Both the position numbers and the translations under genes were made by a program. From the NCBI RefSeq assembly GCF_014648515.1, contig NZ_BMRG01000001.1:14563-78562 (forward strand): a stretch of 64,000 nt of DNA. The letters are read 5' to 3'. Positions 41,649 to 49,326 of this stretch are shown in pieces. The notes beneath the pieces were generated by a model. The model searched no databases, was not told the DNA's origin, and saw only the letters and a program-made list of their open reading frames with translations. Positions within the stretch are counted from its first letter, which is position 1; the number at the start of each line of letters is the position of its first letter. The DNA comes from Saccharothrix coeruleofusca. Its GTDB lineage: Bacteria > Actinomycetota > Actinomycetes > Mycobacteriales > Pseudonocardiaceae.

Positions 41649-41711
41649 AGAACGTTCGGTCTTGACGTGGACGGGCAGAGCTGACAACCTTCCGATGAGA
41701 CCGAACGTTCT
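41649..41711. promoter_or_regulatory. Paired 14-bp operators and promoter between TetR and the membrane protein gene
   Basis: AGAACGTTCGGTCT (41649-41662) recurs as its exact reverse complement AGACCGAACGTTCT (41698-41711). Each contains the palindrome GAACGTTC. A promoter TTGACG (41662-41667), 17 bp, CAACCT (41685-41690) lies between them toward the membrane protein gene. Confidence 0.75.
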
Positions 41712-41771
41712 CCTCATCGTCTCCACCGCTCGTTGGTCCGAGCGAGCGGAATCACCACCCAAGGAGTTCTC

Positions 41772-42332
41772 ATGAGCGCCAGCGCCGTCGTCACCCCCGA
41801 GGCCACTCCCGCGCCCGCCCTCCGACGTCTGTACTTCACCCGCTTCGGGTTCGCCCTGGTCTGGGCGGGCGCGCTGTTCGCGACCGCGTCGACGCTCGGG
41901 CCGGTCAGCATCGCGCTGCTCGTGCTGTACCCGCTGTTCGACCTGGCCGCCGCCGTCGTCGACGTCCGGTCGTCGCGCACCGCCGGGCCCGCCAAGGGCC
42001 TGTACGCGAACATCGCGATCAGCGCTCTCGCCTGCGTCGGACTCGCCCTCGCCGCCGCCTCCGGCATCCCGGCGGTGTTGCGGGTGTGGGGCGCTTGGGC
42101 GGTCGTGTCGGGCCTGACCCAGCTCGGCGTCGGCCTCAGCCGCCGGGCGCTGGGCGGTCAGTGGGCGATGATCGTCAGCGGGGCCATCTCCACCGTCGCC
42201 GGGACGTCCTTCGTGCTGCAGGCCGCCCAGCCCGGCGCGTCGCTGGCGAGCCTGGCGGGCTACGCCACCCTCGGCGGCCTGTTCTTCCTCGTCTCGGCGG
42301 TGCGCCTCAGCCGCTCGGCCGCAGCGCGCTGA
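41772..42332 (+). CDS. DUF308-like multi-span membrane protein
   Basis: Integral membrane protein of 186 residues with about six hydrophobic segments (FGFALVWAGALFATASTLGP; SIALLVLYPLFDLAAAVVDV; ANIAISALACVGLALAAASG; and others). The repeated helical-hairpin pattern with small residues resembles HdeD/DUF308 acid-stress proteins. The start is ATG 41772 with AAGGAG five bases upstream. Controlled by the divergent TetR gene (inference). The function is unknown. Confidence 0.82.
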   Translation: MSASAVVTPEATPAPALRRLYFTRFGFALVWAGALFATASTLGPVSIALLVLYPLFDLAAAVVDVRSSRTAGPAKGLYANIAISALACVGLALAAASGIPAVLRVWGAWAVVSGLTQLGVGLSRRALGGQWAMIVSGAISTVAGTSFVLQAAQPGASLASLAGYATLGGLFFLVSAVRLSRSAAAR

Positions 42333-42381
42333 CCCGCGCTGACCCGCGCTCGCGGGGCACCAGGTCGGGCGAGCGCGGCCG

Positions 42382-43368
42382 TCAGCACCGCCGCAGCTCG
42401 GCGAGCAGCAGGTTCGAGTCGCCACCGACCAGGTTGGCGCCGTTGGTCACGTAGGCGCGGTTCCCGCGCACGACGACGGCCGTGGTGCCCCGCATTCCGT
42501 CCCCGGCGTCCAGCAGGGTCTCCCCGGTGCCGTCCGCGCTCACCCGCACGAGCCTGCTGCTCTGGTTGACCGCGGCGAGGATCTCGGTGCCCCGACCGGT
42601 GAAGTCGAAGTCGTCGACGCCCTCCAGGCCACTGGCCCGGACCTCGGCGCGGCCGGGACCGCCGTCCTCGGCCACCGGGATGCGGACGATGGTGCCGCGG
42701 TCGGAGTTGCTCGCCCACACCGCGCCGTCGTGGACCTTCAGGCCGTTGGCGCCGAAGAAGTCCACGGGCGCCAGTGCCGGGTCCGCCGACCACACGGAGG
42801 CCGCGCCGCCGCGCAGCGGGGCCTGCCAGACCCGCCCGCCGGTCGAGTCGGTGACCAGGAAGCGGTCCCGCTCGTCGTCGACCACCAGCGCGTTCGGCAT
42901 GGTGTCGGCGGGCAGCGGCACGACGAGCTCGGGCGCACCGGAGCGGCGGAGCCGCCAGACCCCGGTCAGCCCGCCCCGCCCCGAGGAGTAGAGGAAGTGC
43001 ACGGCGCCGCCGCCCGACCGGACGACCCCGGTGACCACGGGGGTTCCGACGACCGGGGTGGTGCCGCCCCCGTCCGGGGGCAGCGGCATGGTGGCGAGCA
43101 CCCGGACGGCCCCGGTCCGCTCGACCCGCACCACCTGGCGCGCGGGGATCATGCCGACGACCGCGCCGCCGCCGGGCTCCGGGGCGATGCTCTCGGCGGC
43201 CTGCCCCGCCGCCCGGTCGAAGTGGGCGAGGACGCGCACGTCACCCAGGCAGGTGCGGCCGTGGTCGGGGCGCGCTGGGGTCGCGAGAGCCGTCGGGGTC
43301 GTGGCGAGCAGGGCGGTGAGCACGAGCGCGGTGGTCCGCCGCAGCGGCTGGACGGATCGTTGGGGCAC
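42382..43368 (-). CDS. Secreted SMP-30/gluconolactonase-like beta-propeller
   Basis: Exported protein of 328 residues. The signal peptide is PLRRTTALVLTALLATTPTA with cleavage near ALA. The mature part has six-blade propeller repeats: VVDDERDRFLVTDSTGGRVW, FGANGLKVHDGAVWASNSDR, and GLEGVDDFDFTGRGTEILAA. The D-x-N metal positions typical of SMP-30 enzymes are only partly kept, so it may be a binding protein. The start is GTG at 43368. It is convergent with the membrane protein gene and lies 52 bases beyond the XRE gene, in a gap with short GGCAG repeats. Confidence 0.83.
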   Translation of the reverse strand: MPQRSVQPLRRTTALVLTALLATTPTALATPARPDHGRTCLGDVRVLAHFDRAAGQAAESIAPEPGGGAVVGMIPARQVVRVERTGAVRVLATMPLPPDGGGTTPVVGTPVVTGVVRSGGGAVHFLYSSGRGGLTGVWRLRRSGAPELVVPLPADTMPNALVVDDERDRFLVTDSTGGRVWQAPLRGGAASVWSADPALAPVDFFGANGLKVHDGAVWASNSDRGTIVRIPVAEDGGPGRAEVRASGLEGVDDFDFTGRGTEILAAVNQSSRLVRVSADGTGETLLDAGDGMRGTTAVVVRGNRAYVTNGANLVGGDSNLLLAELRRC

Positions 43369-43420
43369 GGTTCTCCTCCGGTCGTGCGGGCGAGGCAGGG
43401 CAGGGCAGGGCAGGATCGGG

Positions 43421-44290
43421 TCAGCTCGGGAGGTGCCGCTCCGCGCTCCCGGACGGGGTGGAGCGCTCCCCGCCGAGCACGGCCAGCAGTTCCAGCTGCG
43501 TCACCGCGGCGCTGCCCGGCGCGGGTGAGTACACGACCAGGCGCTGGTCCTGCCTGCCCGTCCCCAGCACGTCGAAGTCCAGCTCGACCAGCCCGACCGC
43601 GGGGTGCAGGATGCGCTTGCGGTCGCCGCGGCGGACCGCGACGTCGTGCCGGGCCCACAGCCGGGCGAACTCCGCGCTCCTCGCGCGCAGCGCCCCGACC
43701 ATCTCCCGCACCGCCGGATCGGCCGGGCGGGCCGCGAGGGTCGCGCGCAGGTCGTCCACCCGCGCCCGGCTCTCGTGCTCGTGGTCCTCGACGGGGTGCT
43801 GCCCGCGCATCTCCGGGTCGGTGAACCACCGGTAGGTGCAGCTGCGGGCGAGACCGCGGAACCGGGTCCACTCCCCCAGCAGCGCGTCCGCCATCCGGTT
43901 CTGGGCGAGCACGATGTTCAGGTCGGAGGCGACCAGGGCGGGCAGGCCCGGCAGCCCGTCCAGCAGACGGCGCAGGCCGCGGTCGACGTGCTCGTCACCA
44001 CCGGCGCGAGGCGGGGCGAGGTGCCCGGCGAGGCGGAGCAGGTGATCGCGCTCGTCGGTGGTCAGCCGCAGCGCGCGAGCCAGCGCGGTGAGCACCGCGA
44101 CCGATGGCCGCGGCCCGCGTCCCTGCTCCAGCCTGGCGTAGTAGTCCGGTGACATGCCCGCGAGCTGGGCGACCTCGAAGCGCCGCAGCCCCGGCGTCCG
44201 ACGCCGTCCTCCGGCCGGGACGCCGACGTCCTCCGGCTGGAGCAGCGCGCGTCGGCGGCGCAGGAAGTCTGCGAGGTCGTCCCGTTCCAC
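43421..44290 (-). CDS. MmyB-like helix-turn-helix regulator
   Basis: DNA-binding protein of 289 residues. The N-terminal XRE domain reads DFLRRRRALLQPEDVGVP, then TPGLRRFEVAQLAGMSPDYY and ARLEQGRGPRPS. The C-terminal domain (RDHLLRLAGHLAP, then LVASDLNIVLAQNRMADALL and FTDPEMR) is the MmyB ligand-binding type. In actinomycetes these often regulate a neighbouring dehydrogenase or a biosynthetic gene and may bind fatty acids. The start is GTG at 44290, without a strong ribosome site. Downstream on the same strand is the secreted propeller gene, a possible target. Confidence 0.92.
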   Translation of the reverse strand: MERDDLADFLRRRRALLQPEDVGVPAGGRRRTPGLRRFEVAQLAGMSPDYYARLEQGRGPRPSVAVLTALARALRLTTDERDHLLRLAGHLAPPRAGGDEHVDRGLRRLLDGLPGLPALVASDLNIVLAQNRMADALLGEWTRFRGLARSCTYRWFTDPEMRGQHPVEDHEHESRARVDDLRATLAARPADPAVREMVGALRARSAEFARLWARHDVAVRRGDRKRILHPAVGLVELDFDVLGTGRQDQRLVVYSPAPGSAAVTQLELLAVLGGERSTPSGSAERHLPS

Positions 44291-44388
44291 GCTCCCAGGG
44301 TGGTCCTGGCGAGGCGGGACAACCAGGACTCGCCGATACCACCTTCCCCTGGACCTCTCACTGGCGCGGGAGGTCAGGCCGGGGGAGG

Positions 44389-44853
44389 TCAGGCCGGGGG
44401 CGCGTAGTCGACCAGCGCGTGCAGCGACCCCCGCAGGTTCGCCAGGTCGGGGTCGCCGAGGAGCTCGGCCCACTCGGCGCCGAGCCGGTTGATCACGGTC
44501 GCCGCGTCGCGGCAGAACCGCTCGCCCAGAGCGGTCAGCCGCACCAGGGTCGCGCGACCGTCGGCGGGGTCCGGGCTCACCCGCAGGTAGCCCGCCTCCT
44601 CCAGTTCGCGGATCAGCGTGCTCATCGCCTGCCTGGTCATCCCCGCGCGCTGGGCGAGGGTGACGGCGCGGGTGCCCTCGGCGTCCAGGTTGGTGAACAC
44701 GGCCGTGTGCGGGCCGCGCACGGCCGGGTGCCCCAGGGCGGTGAGCCTGCCGATGATCTGCTCGTTGACCGCTCGAACGGCGCGCAGGAGCAGCCTGCCC
44801 AGCTCGTCGCTGCCCGCGTCGGCGAGCTGGCGGAGCGCCGACTCCTCGGTCAT
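44389..44853 (-). CDS. MarR-family transcriptional regulator
   Basis: Winged-helix regulator of 154 residues: AVTLAQRAGMTRQAMSTLIR is the recognition region, EEAGYLRVSPDPADGRATLV the wing. The N-terminal dimer helix is ELGRLLLRAVRAVNEQIIG. ATG at 44853. The target is not obvious; the XRE/propeller pair lies downstream on the same strand, 98 bases away. Confidence 0.92.
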   Translation of the reverse strand: MTEESALRQLADAGSDELGRLLLRAVRAVNEQIIGRLTALGHPAVRGPHTAVFTNLDAEGTRAVTLAQRAGMTRQAMSTLIRELEEAGYLRVSPDPADGRATLVRLTALGERFCRDAATVINRLGAEWAELLGDPDLANLRGSLHALVDYAPPA

Positions 44854-44956
44854 CTGACACCCTCCTCGACGGTGCGGGCGGTGAGGTCGACAACCTAGGC
44901 AGTCTAGTTGACTATCGGGTGCGTCCCACCGGTCCGGCGCGGGAAGCGGTCCGTGG

Positions 44957-45403
44957 CTACCCTTCGGCGGGGGTGGTGTCGTAGGTCTCGCGGTTCAGCA
45001 GGACGGTGTCCATGTGCGTCTCGGCCCAGACCTTGAGACCGCGCACCGCCTGGTACAGGGACAAGCCCAGCTCGGTCACCTCGTAGGTGACCGTGACGGG
45101 CACCGTCGGCGTCACGGTGCGGGTGACGAAGCCGTCGCGCTCCAGGGAGCGCAGGGTCTGGGTGAGCATCTTCTGGCTGACGCCCGCCAGCAGCCGCGCC
45201 AGCTCCGAGTAGCGCATCGGCCGGGGCTCGCCCGTGCCGTCGTGATCCGGGTTGGCCGGACCGCCACCGAGCGCGCACAGGATCAGCGTGACCCACTTGT
45301 CGGAGATGCGGTCGAGCAACTCGCGGCTGGGGCAGACGGCCAGGAAAGCGTCGTACTCGACCTTGGCCATGGCCCTCCTCCGGGCCGCGGTCGTCGTCGC
45401 CAT
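44957..45403 (-). CDS. HxlR-family transcriptional regulator
   Basis: Winged-helix regulator of 148 residues. CPSRELLDRISDKWVTLILC is the classic HxlR start (one Cys before the recognition domain, often a redox sensor), and the HTH is MRYSELARLLAGVSQKMLTQ then LRSLERDGFVTRTV. The start may be ATG 45403 or ATG 45370 (MAKVEYDAF). No enzyme gene is directly paired; the right side is a 660-bp repeat-rich gap. Confidence 0.92.
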   Translation of the reverse strand: MATTTAARRRAMAKVEYDAFLAVCPSRELLDRISDKWVTLILCALGGGPANPDHDGTGEPRPMRYSELARLLAGVSQKMLTQTLRSLERDGFVTRTVTPTVPVTVTYEVTELGLSLYQAVRGLKVWAETHMDTVLLNRETYDTTPAEG

Positions 45404-45480
45404 CGTTCACCACTCTCTCGCAGGGTGTTACTCACCCCAAAGTACCTACTCCCCCGCAGGAAGCCCGCCGCGCCCACATC

Positions 45481-45567
45481 CGCGAGTTCTCCGTTCAGGT
45501 CGCGCGAGTCGAACGCTCAGGTACCGCGAGTCGAACGTTCGGGACCCCTGAGTTCGTCGTTCGGGTT
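45481..45567. repeat. Four-unit intergenic repeat, about 22-bp period (locus A)
   Basis: Units start near 45481, 45503, 45525 and 45548. The consensus is CGCGAGTCGAACGTTCGGGT, with the palindromic core CGAACGTTCG best kept in unit 3. A very similar set lies at 57787-57850. It is non-coding. The rest of the gap 45404-46063 contains the next three repeat features and no gene. Confidence 0.75.
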
Positions 45568-45664
45568 GGGTTATCCAGCAAAGGGTGCGCTCGCCGCGCG
45601 GCAGGTCGCCAAGGATGGCGAGTCGCGCCGCCCCCGCATGACCTGCCGAAGGCGAACCACACGC

Positions 45665-45719
45665 GTCAAGGGGGCCGCAGTCGGGTCCGGGGTTGGTGGT
45701 GCGTTCAGGCCCCCTTGAC
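45665..45719. repeat. Inverted repeat with 31-bp interior
   Basis: GTCAAGGGGGCC (45665-45676) and GGCCCCCTTGAC (45708-45719) are perfect 12-base arms. It may be a transcript terminator, or the ends of a tiny non-autonomous element. Confidence 0.6.
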
Positions 45720-45784
45720 ACGTGCGGTCGGGACGAGCCCAGGTCATACGGGGACGGCGCTCGCGGGCACCCCCTGGTGCGTGG

Positions 45785-45830
45785 GCAAGTACTACCCGGC
45801 GGGGTTGGGAGGGCCGGTGACTACTACCCG
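45785..45830 (+). repeat. Copy 2 of the 46-bp dispersed repeat
   Basis: GCAAGTACTACC (45785-45796) and GGGCCGGTGACTACTACCCG (45811-45830) match 13805-13850 with the same spacing. The 14 bases between the blocks differ. Confidence 0.7.
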
Positions 45831-45870
45831 AGGTGCGCGGAAGCGGGCGCGCGGGCGCGGGCTGGGGCGC

Positions 45871-45950
45871 GGGAAGCGCGGGTCGAGGCCGCGAAAGCGC
45901 GGGTCGGGGTGCGAAAGCGCGGGTCGGGGTGCGAAAGGGCGGGTCGGGGT
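45871..45950. repeat. 20-bp tandem repeat, four units
   Basis: GCGAAAGCGCGGGTCGGGGT is repeated at 45891 and 45911 exactly and at 45931 with one change. A degenerate copy is at 45871-45890. It is intergenic, upstream of the second HxlR gene's stop. Confidence 0.85.
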
Positions 45951-46063
45951 GCGCGAATGTTGAATTCGGGGTGTCTGGGCGTTCGACTCGCGGGGGTGAC
46001 ACGCCCAACACGCCCATAGGTGGGTGACACCGGGGGCGGGCGTGGGCGTCCGCCATCGACCGG

Positions 46064-46444
46064 TCAGGGGGTGGTGTGGGTGCCGCTGATGGGGCGGGCG
46101 TCGTACTCGGCTCGGGCCGCCTGGATGCGCGTCAGGTGCGCGACGCCCCATTGCAGCAGTGGTGCGACGGCTTCGCGGAGGGTGTTGCCCATCGGGGTGA
46201 GTTCGTAGCTGACGTGCGGCGGCATGACGTTGTGGACGGTGCGGGTCAGGATTCCGTCGCGCTCCAGCCCGCGCAGCGTGGCGGTGAGCATCCGCTGGCT
46301 GATGCCGTCGATGTCCCGCTTGAGCTGGGTGAAGCGGCGCGGGCCGCCGCTGAGGGCGCGCACGATCAGCAGCGACCACTTGTCCGCGACGATGTCGAGC
46401 ACCGCTTGGGGACGGCAAGCCGGCTCGTCGTCCGCCGCGGTCAT
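46064..46444 (-). CDS. HxlR-family transcriptional regulator
   Basis: Regulator of 126 residues: CRPQAVLDIVADKWSLLIVR, then RFTQLKRDIDGISQRMLTAT and LRGLERDGILTRTVHNVMPP. A single Cys precedes the HTH, as in redox-sensing members. ATG at 46444. It is divergent from an alpha/beta hydrolase gene, with two palindromes in the 153-bp gap; it probably controls that enzyme. Confidence 0.93.
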   Translation of the reverse strand: MTAADDEPACRPQAVLDIVADKWSLLIVRALSGGPRRFTQLKRDIDGISQRMLTATLRGLERDGILTRTVHNVMPPHVSYELTPMGNTLREAVAPLLQWGVAHLTRIQAARAEYDARPISGTHTTP

Positions 46445-46504
46445 GGTTACCTCCGAGGAACCGGGTCACCGGAATGTGCCTTATTGCCAGGGACAAGTCG
46501 GGCG

Positions 46505-46551
46505 ATCACGATGATCGTGATTCCCGAACGGTACTTGGTTACGAATCGTAA
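46505..46551. promoter_or_regulatory. Two palindromic operator candidates between HxlR and hydrolase genes
   Basis: ATCACGAT-G-ATCGTGAT (46505-46521) and TTACGA-A-TCGTAA (46539-46551) are perfect palindromes. The second resembles the short symmetric sites bound by HxlR proteins. Confidence 0.65.
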
Positions 46552-46597
46552 GTGCCGTTCTCCGAGCACGTCCCGAACCCGGAGGACCACCGCGACC

Positions 46598-47326
46598 ATG
46601 TCGACTTTTCTGCTGGTGCACGGCGCTTGGCACAGCGGGCGCTGCTGGGACCGGGTGACGCCGCTGCTGGAGTCGGCCGGGCACCGGGTGCTCGCGCCGT
46701 CGCTGACCGGTCACGGCGACCGGGCGCACCTGCTCAGCGCCGAGGTGGGGCTGGAAACGCATATCGCCGACGTCGTGGCGCTGATCCTCGAACAGGACCT
46801 CACCGAAGTGGTCCTGGTGGGGCACAGCTACGCGGGGCTGGTCATCTCCTCGGTCGCCAACGACGTCCCGGACCGGATCGCGCACCTGGTCTACCTCGAC
46901 GCGATGGTCCCCGAGCACGGTGAGACGGCGATCGACGTCCAGCCCGTGACGCAGGGTCTGCTCGACCTCGCCGCGCGGTCCGGCGACGGCTGGCGGGTTC
47001 CGCCGCTGCCCGAGCTGCCGCCGCCGCACGGCCTGTTCGGGATCACCGACCCGGCGGACGCGGCCTGGGTGCGCGGGATGCTCTCGGACCAGTCGGCGCG
47101 CTGCTTCCAGGAGCCGGTCCGGTTGGACAACCCGGCCGCGAAGGCGATCCCGCGCACGCACATCCACTGCGTCGGGGCGACGATCGACGGCATCGTCCGC
47201 CCTCCGGTGCCCGCGGTGCAGCCCAACGGTTCTCCGGCGCGGGTGCGGGAGCTGAAGACGGGTCACGACTGCATGGTCACCGCGCCTGTCGAGCTCAGCG
47301 AACTGCTGTGCGAGGTCGGCGTTTGA
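46598..47326 (+). CDS. Alpha/beta hydrolase
   Basis: Cytoplasmic esterase-like enzyme of 242 residues: FLLVHGAWHSGRCWDRVTPL (oxyanion region), nucleophile in VGHSYAGLV, late catalytic His in TGHDCMVTAP. This is the MhpC/methylketone-esterase type (begins with VHGAWH), acting on small esters or as a 2-hydroxymuconate-like hydrolase. The start is ATG 46598, preceded by GGAGGACC. Paired with the divergent HxlR regulator. Confidence 0.9.
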   Translation: MSTFLLVHGAWHSGRCWDRVTPLLESAGHRVLAPSLTGHGDRAHLLSAEVGLETHIADVVALILEQDLTEVVLVGHSYAGLVISSVANDVPDRIAHLVYLDAMVPEHGETAIDVQPVTQGLLDLAARSGDGWRVPPLPELPPPHGLFGITDPADAAWVRGMLSDQSARCFQEPVRLDNPAAKAIPRTHIHCVGATIDGIVRPPVPAVQPNGSPARVRELKTGHDCMVTAPVELSELLCEVGV

Positions 47327-47388
47327 GGTGTCGCCGTGTCCTCTTCGGACACGGGTCGGGGGGACGGGCCCACCCGCGCTTGCGAAAT

Positions 47389-47424
47389 GGAACGAAGTTC
47401 CGGTAGGTTCTGGAACATGGTTCC
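47389..47424. promoter_or_regulatory. Twin GGAACNNNGTTCC operators upstream of the second hydrolase
   Basis: GGAAC-GAA-GTTCC (47389-47401) and GGAAC-ATG-GTTCC (47412-47424) are perfect 13-bp palindromes 23 bp apart, each followed by GGT(T)AG. They lie 46-81 bases before the hydrolase start. No regulator gene is adjacent, so a distant factor is likely. Confidence 0.65.
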
Positions 47425-47469
47425 GGTTAGTTGCCGGACCCGCATCCACGAACGCGGAAGGACCACGTG

Positions 47470-48492
47470 ATGTCCCAACCAGGGCCGGGCTCCAACCACG
47501 CGCCGCCTGCCGCCCGGACCTCGCCGGAGAGCGGTCCGCCGTTCAGCGAGGCCGGTGGCATCCCGGTCGACGCCGCCACTCCCGTCACGACCTTCAGCCC
47601 CGTGGTGCTCGAGGTGCCGGGCAGGCCGGTCGACCTGCGGATGAAGGTCTCCGCGCCGGCGACCGGCGACAACCTGCCCGTCATCCTCTTCTCGCACGGC
47701 CACGGGCCGTCGAACTTCGTCTCGTCCCTGCACGGCTACGGGCCCGTGGTGGACTTCTGGGCGGCCCACGGGTTCGTCGTCATCCAGCCCACCCACCTGG
47801 ACGCGATGATGCTGGGCCTGCGGGAGGCCGACGACCCGGACGCGCCTGCGTACGCGCGCTCCCGCGTCGAGGACATGCGCCACGTCCTCGACCACCTCGA
47901 CCAGGTCGAGGCCGCCGTCCCCGGCCTCGCCGGACGCCTGGACCGGAGCAGGATCGCCGCGGTCGGGCACTCCATGGGCGGCCACACGGTGGGTGTGCTG
48001 GCCGGTCAGAGCACGGCGGACCCGGCTGACGGGTCGGACCTGGACCTGTCCGACGACCGCGTCAAGGCTGCCGTGCTGCTGGCCGCGCCCGGCCACGGCG
48101 AGGACCTCGCGCCCGCCGTGGCCGAGCACTACCCCGCCCTGAAGGCCACCGCTTTCCACGGGATGACCACGCCCGCGCTGGTCGTGGTGGGCGACAAGGA
48201 CTGGAACGCCCACTTCTCCCAGCGCCGGGACTGGCACTGCGACGCCTACTCCCGCAGCCCCGGCCCCAAGAGCCTGCTGACCCTGTTCGGCGCCGAGCAC
48301 GGGCTCGGCGGGATCTCCTCCTACGACGCCAAGGAGACCACCGACGAGAACCCCGAGCGGGTGGCCGCGCTGCGGGCGCTCGTCTGGGCCTACCTGCGCA
48401 GCGCGCTCTACCCCGGCGACCGCGCCTGGGCCGACGCGACCGCCGCGCTCGCCGCGATGGCGACCCCGGTGGGCGCGGTCGAGTCCAAGTGA
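47470..48492 (+). CDS. Chlorophyllase/PAF-acetylhydrolase-like alpha/beta hydrolase
   Basis: Enzyme of 340 residues. The oxyanion region is VILFSHGHGPSNF, the nucleophile elbow is VGHSMGGHT (Ser about residue 164), and LTLFGAEHGLGG supplies the His. The layout fits the dienelactone hydrolase/chlorophyllase-like group. There is no clear signal peptide; the N-terminus is Pro/Ala-rich. The start is ATG 47470 (GTG directly before it is possible) after GGAAGG. Confidence 0.87.
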   Translation: MSQPGPGSNHAPPAARTSPESGPPFSEAGGIPVDAATPVTTFSPVVLEVPGRPVDLRMKVSAPATGDNLPVILFSHGHGPSNFVSSLHGYGPVVDFWAAHGFVVIQPTHLDAMMLGLREADDPDAPAYARSRVEDMRHVLDHLDQVEAAVPGLAGRLDRSRIAAVGHSMGGHTVGVLAGQSTADPADGSDLDLSDDRVKAAVLLAAPGHGEDLAPAVAEHYPALKATAFHGMTTPALVVVGDKDWNAHFSQRRDWHCDAYSRSPGPKSLLTLFGAEHGLGGISSYDAKETTDENPERVAALRALVWAYLRSALYPGDRAWADATAALAAMATPVGAVESK

Positions 48493-48498
48493 GCCTCG

Positions 48499-49233
48499 TC
48501 ACCAGGGGATGACGCCGTCGTCGTTGAAGAACGAGCCGGTCGGGCCGTCGTCGGGCAGCGTGGCCAGGCGGATCGGCGTGGCCGCGCCCTCCTGGGGGGT
48601 GCGGCCGGTGAAGCCGGTGAAGTCGGTCGCGACCAGGCCGGGGCAGGCGGCGTTGACCAGGATGTTCGTGTCCGCCAACCACCTGGCGTACTGCACGGTG
48701 ACGGCGTTGAGGAACGACTTCGTCGGCGCGTAGGCCGCCATGACCGGGCCGACGTCGACGTTCGGGTCCGACTGCCAGGTCAGCGAGCCCACGCTGCTGG
48801 AGACGTTGACGACGCGCGGCGAGGCCGCGCGGCGCAGCAGCGGCAGCATCGCGTTGGTCACCCGGATGACGCCCAGGACGTTGGTCTCCACGACGGTGCG
48901 GACGAGGTCGAGGTCGAGCGCGGTCGGGTCCTGCGTCCAGTCCTGGCTCAGCTCTCCTGAGATGCCCGCGTTGTTGACCAGGGCGTCCAGCCGCCCGGCC
49001 TGCCGCTGGACCAGTTCGGCGGCCTGGGCGACGCTCTGGTCGCTGGTCACGTCCAGCGGCACCCCGAACGCGTCCACGCCCGCAGCGCGCAGCTTCTCGA
49101 CGGCGGTCTCGCGTCGGACGTCGTCGCGGGCCCCCACGCCGACCCGGTAGCCCAGGGCGCCCAGCCCCGCCGCGATCTCGTACCCGATCCCCTTGTTGGC
49201 GCCGGTCACCAGCGCGATCTTGTGCTCACTCAC
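48499..49233 (-). CDS. Short-chain dehydrogenase/reductase
   Basis: NAD(P)-dependent oxidoreductase of 244 residues: IALVTGANKGIGYEIAAGLG (cofactor), LVNNAGIS, catalytic Ser in VNVSSSVGSL, and YAPTKSFLNAVTVQYARWLA with the Tyr and Lys. This is the carbonyl-reductase-like plant-type SDR group. GTG at 49233 gives VSEHKIALVTG; the frame is open to 49293. It is divergent from a LysR gene across a symmetric site, so is probably LysR-controlled. Confidence 0.92.
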   Translation of the reverse strand: MSEHKIALVTGANKGIGYEIAAGLGALGYRVGVGARDDVRRETAVEKLRAAGVDAFGVPLDVTSDQSVAQAAELVQRQAGRLDALVNNAGISGELSQDWTQDPTALDLDLVRTVVETNVLGVIRVTNAMLPLLRRAASPRVVNVSSSVGSLTWQSDPNVDVGPVMAAYAPTKSFLNAVTVQYARWLADTNILVNAACPGLVATDFTGFTGRTPQEGAATPIRLATLPDDGPTGSFFNDDGVIPW

Positions 49234-49291
49234 GGCTCCGATGCTGTGCTCGCGGGTGGGCGGCGCGCCAACACCGATCCGGTGCCCTGTC

Positions 49292-49306
49292 ATACCCGGC
49301 GGGTAT
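49292..49306. promoter_or_regulatory. LysR-type operator candidate
   Basis: ATACCCG-G-CGGGTAT is a perfect 15-bp palindrome in the 93-bp gap between the SDR and LysR genes. Its ATAC-N-GTAT ends fit the T-N11-A-type LysR box. Confidence 0.7.
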
Positions 49307-49326
49307 CACCGCAGTACGGTGGTGGA

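Noticed and set aside
45481-45567. CRISPR at the 22-bp-period units
   Set aside because: Units abut without unique spacers; they are degenerate tandem repeats.
45871-45950. CRISPR array at the 20-bp repeats
   Set aside because: Repeats are contiguous with no spacers and no cas genes are in the window.
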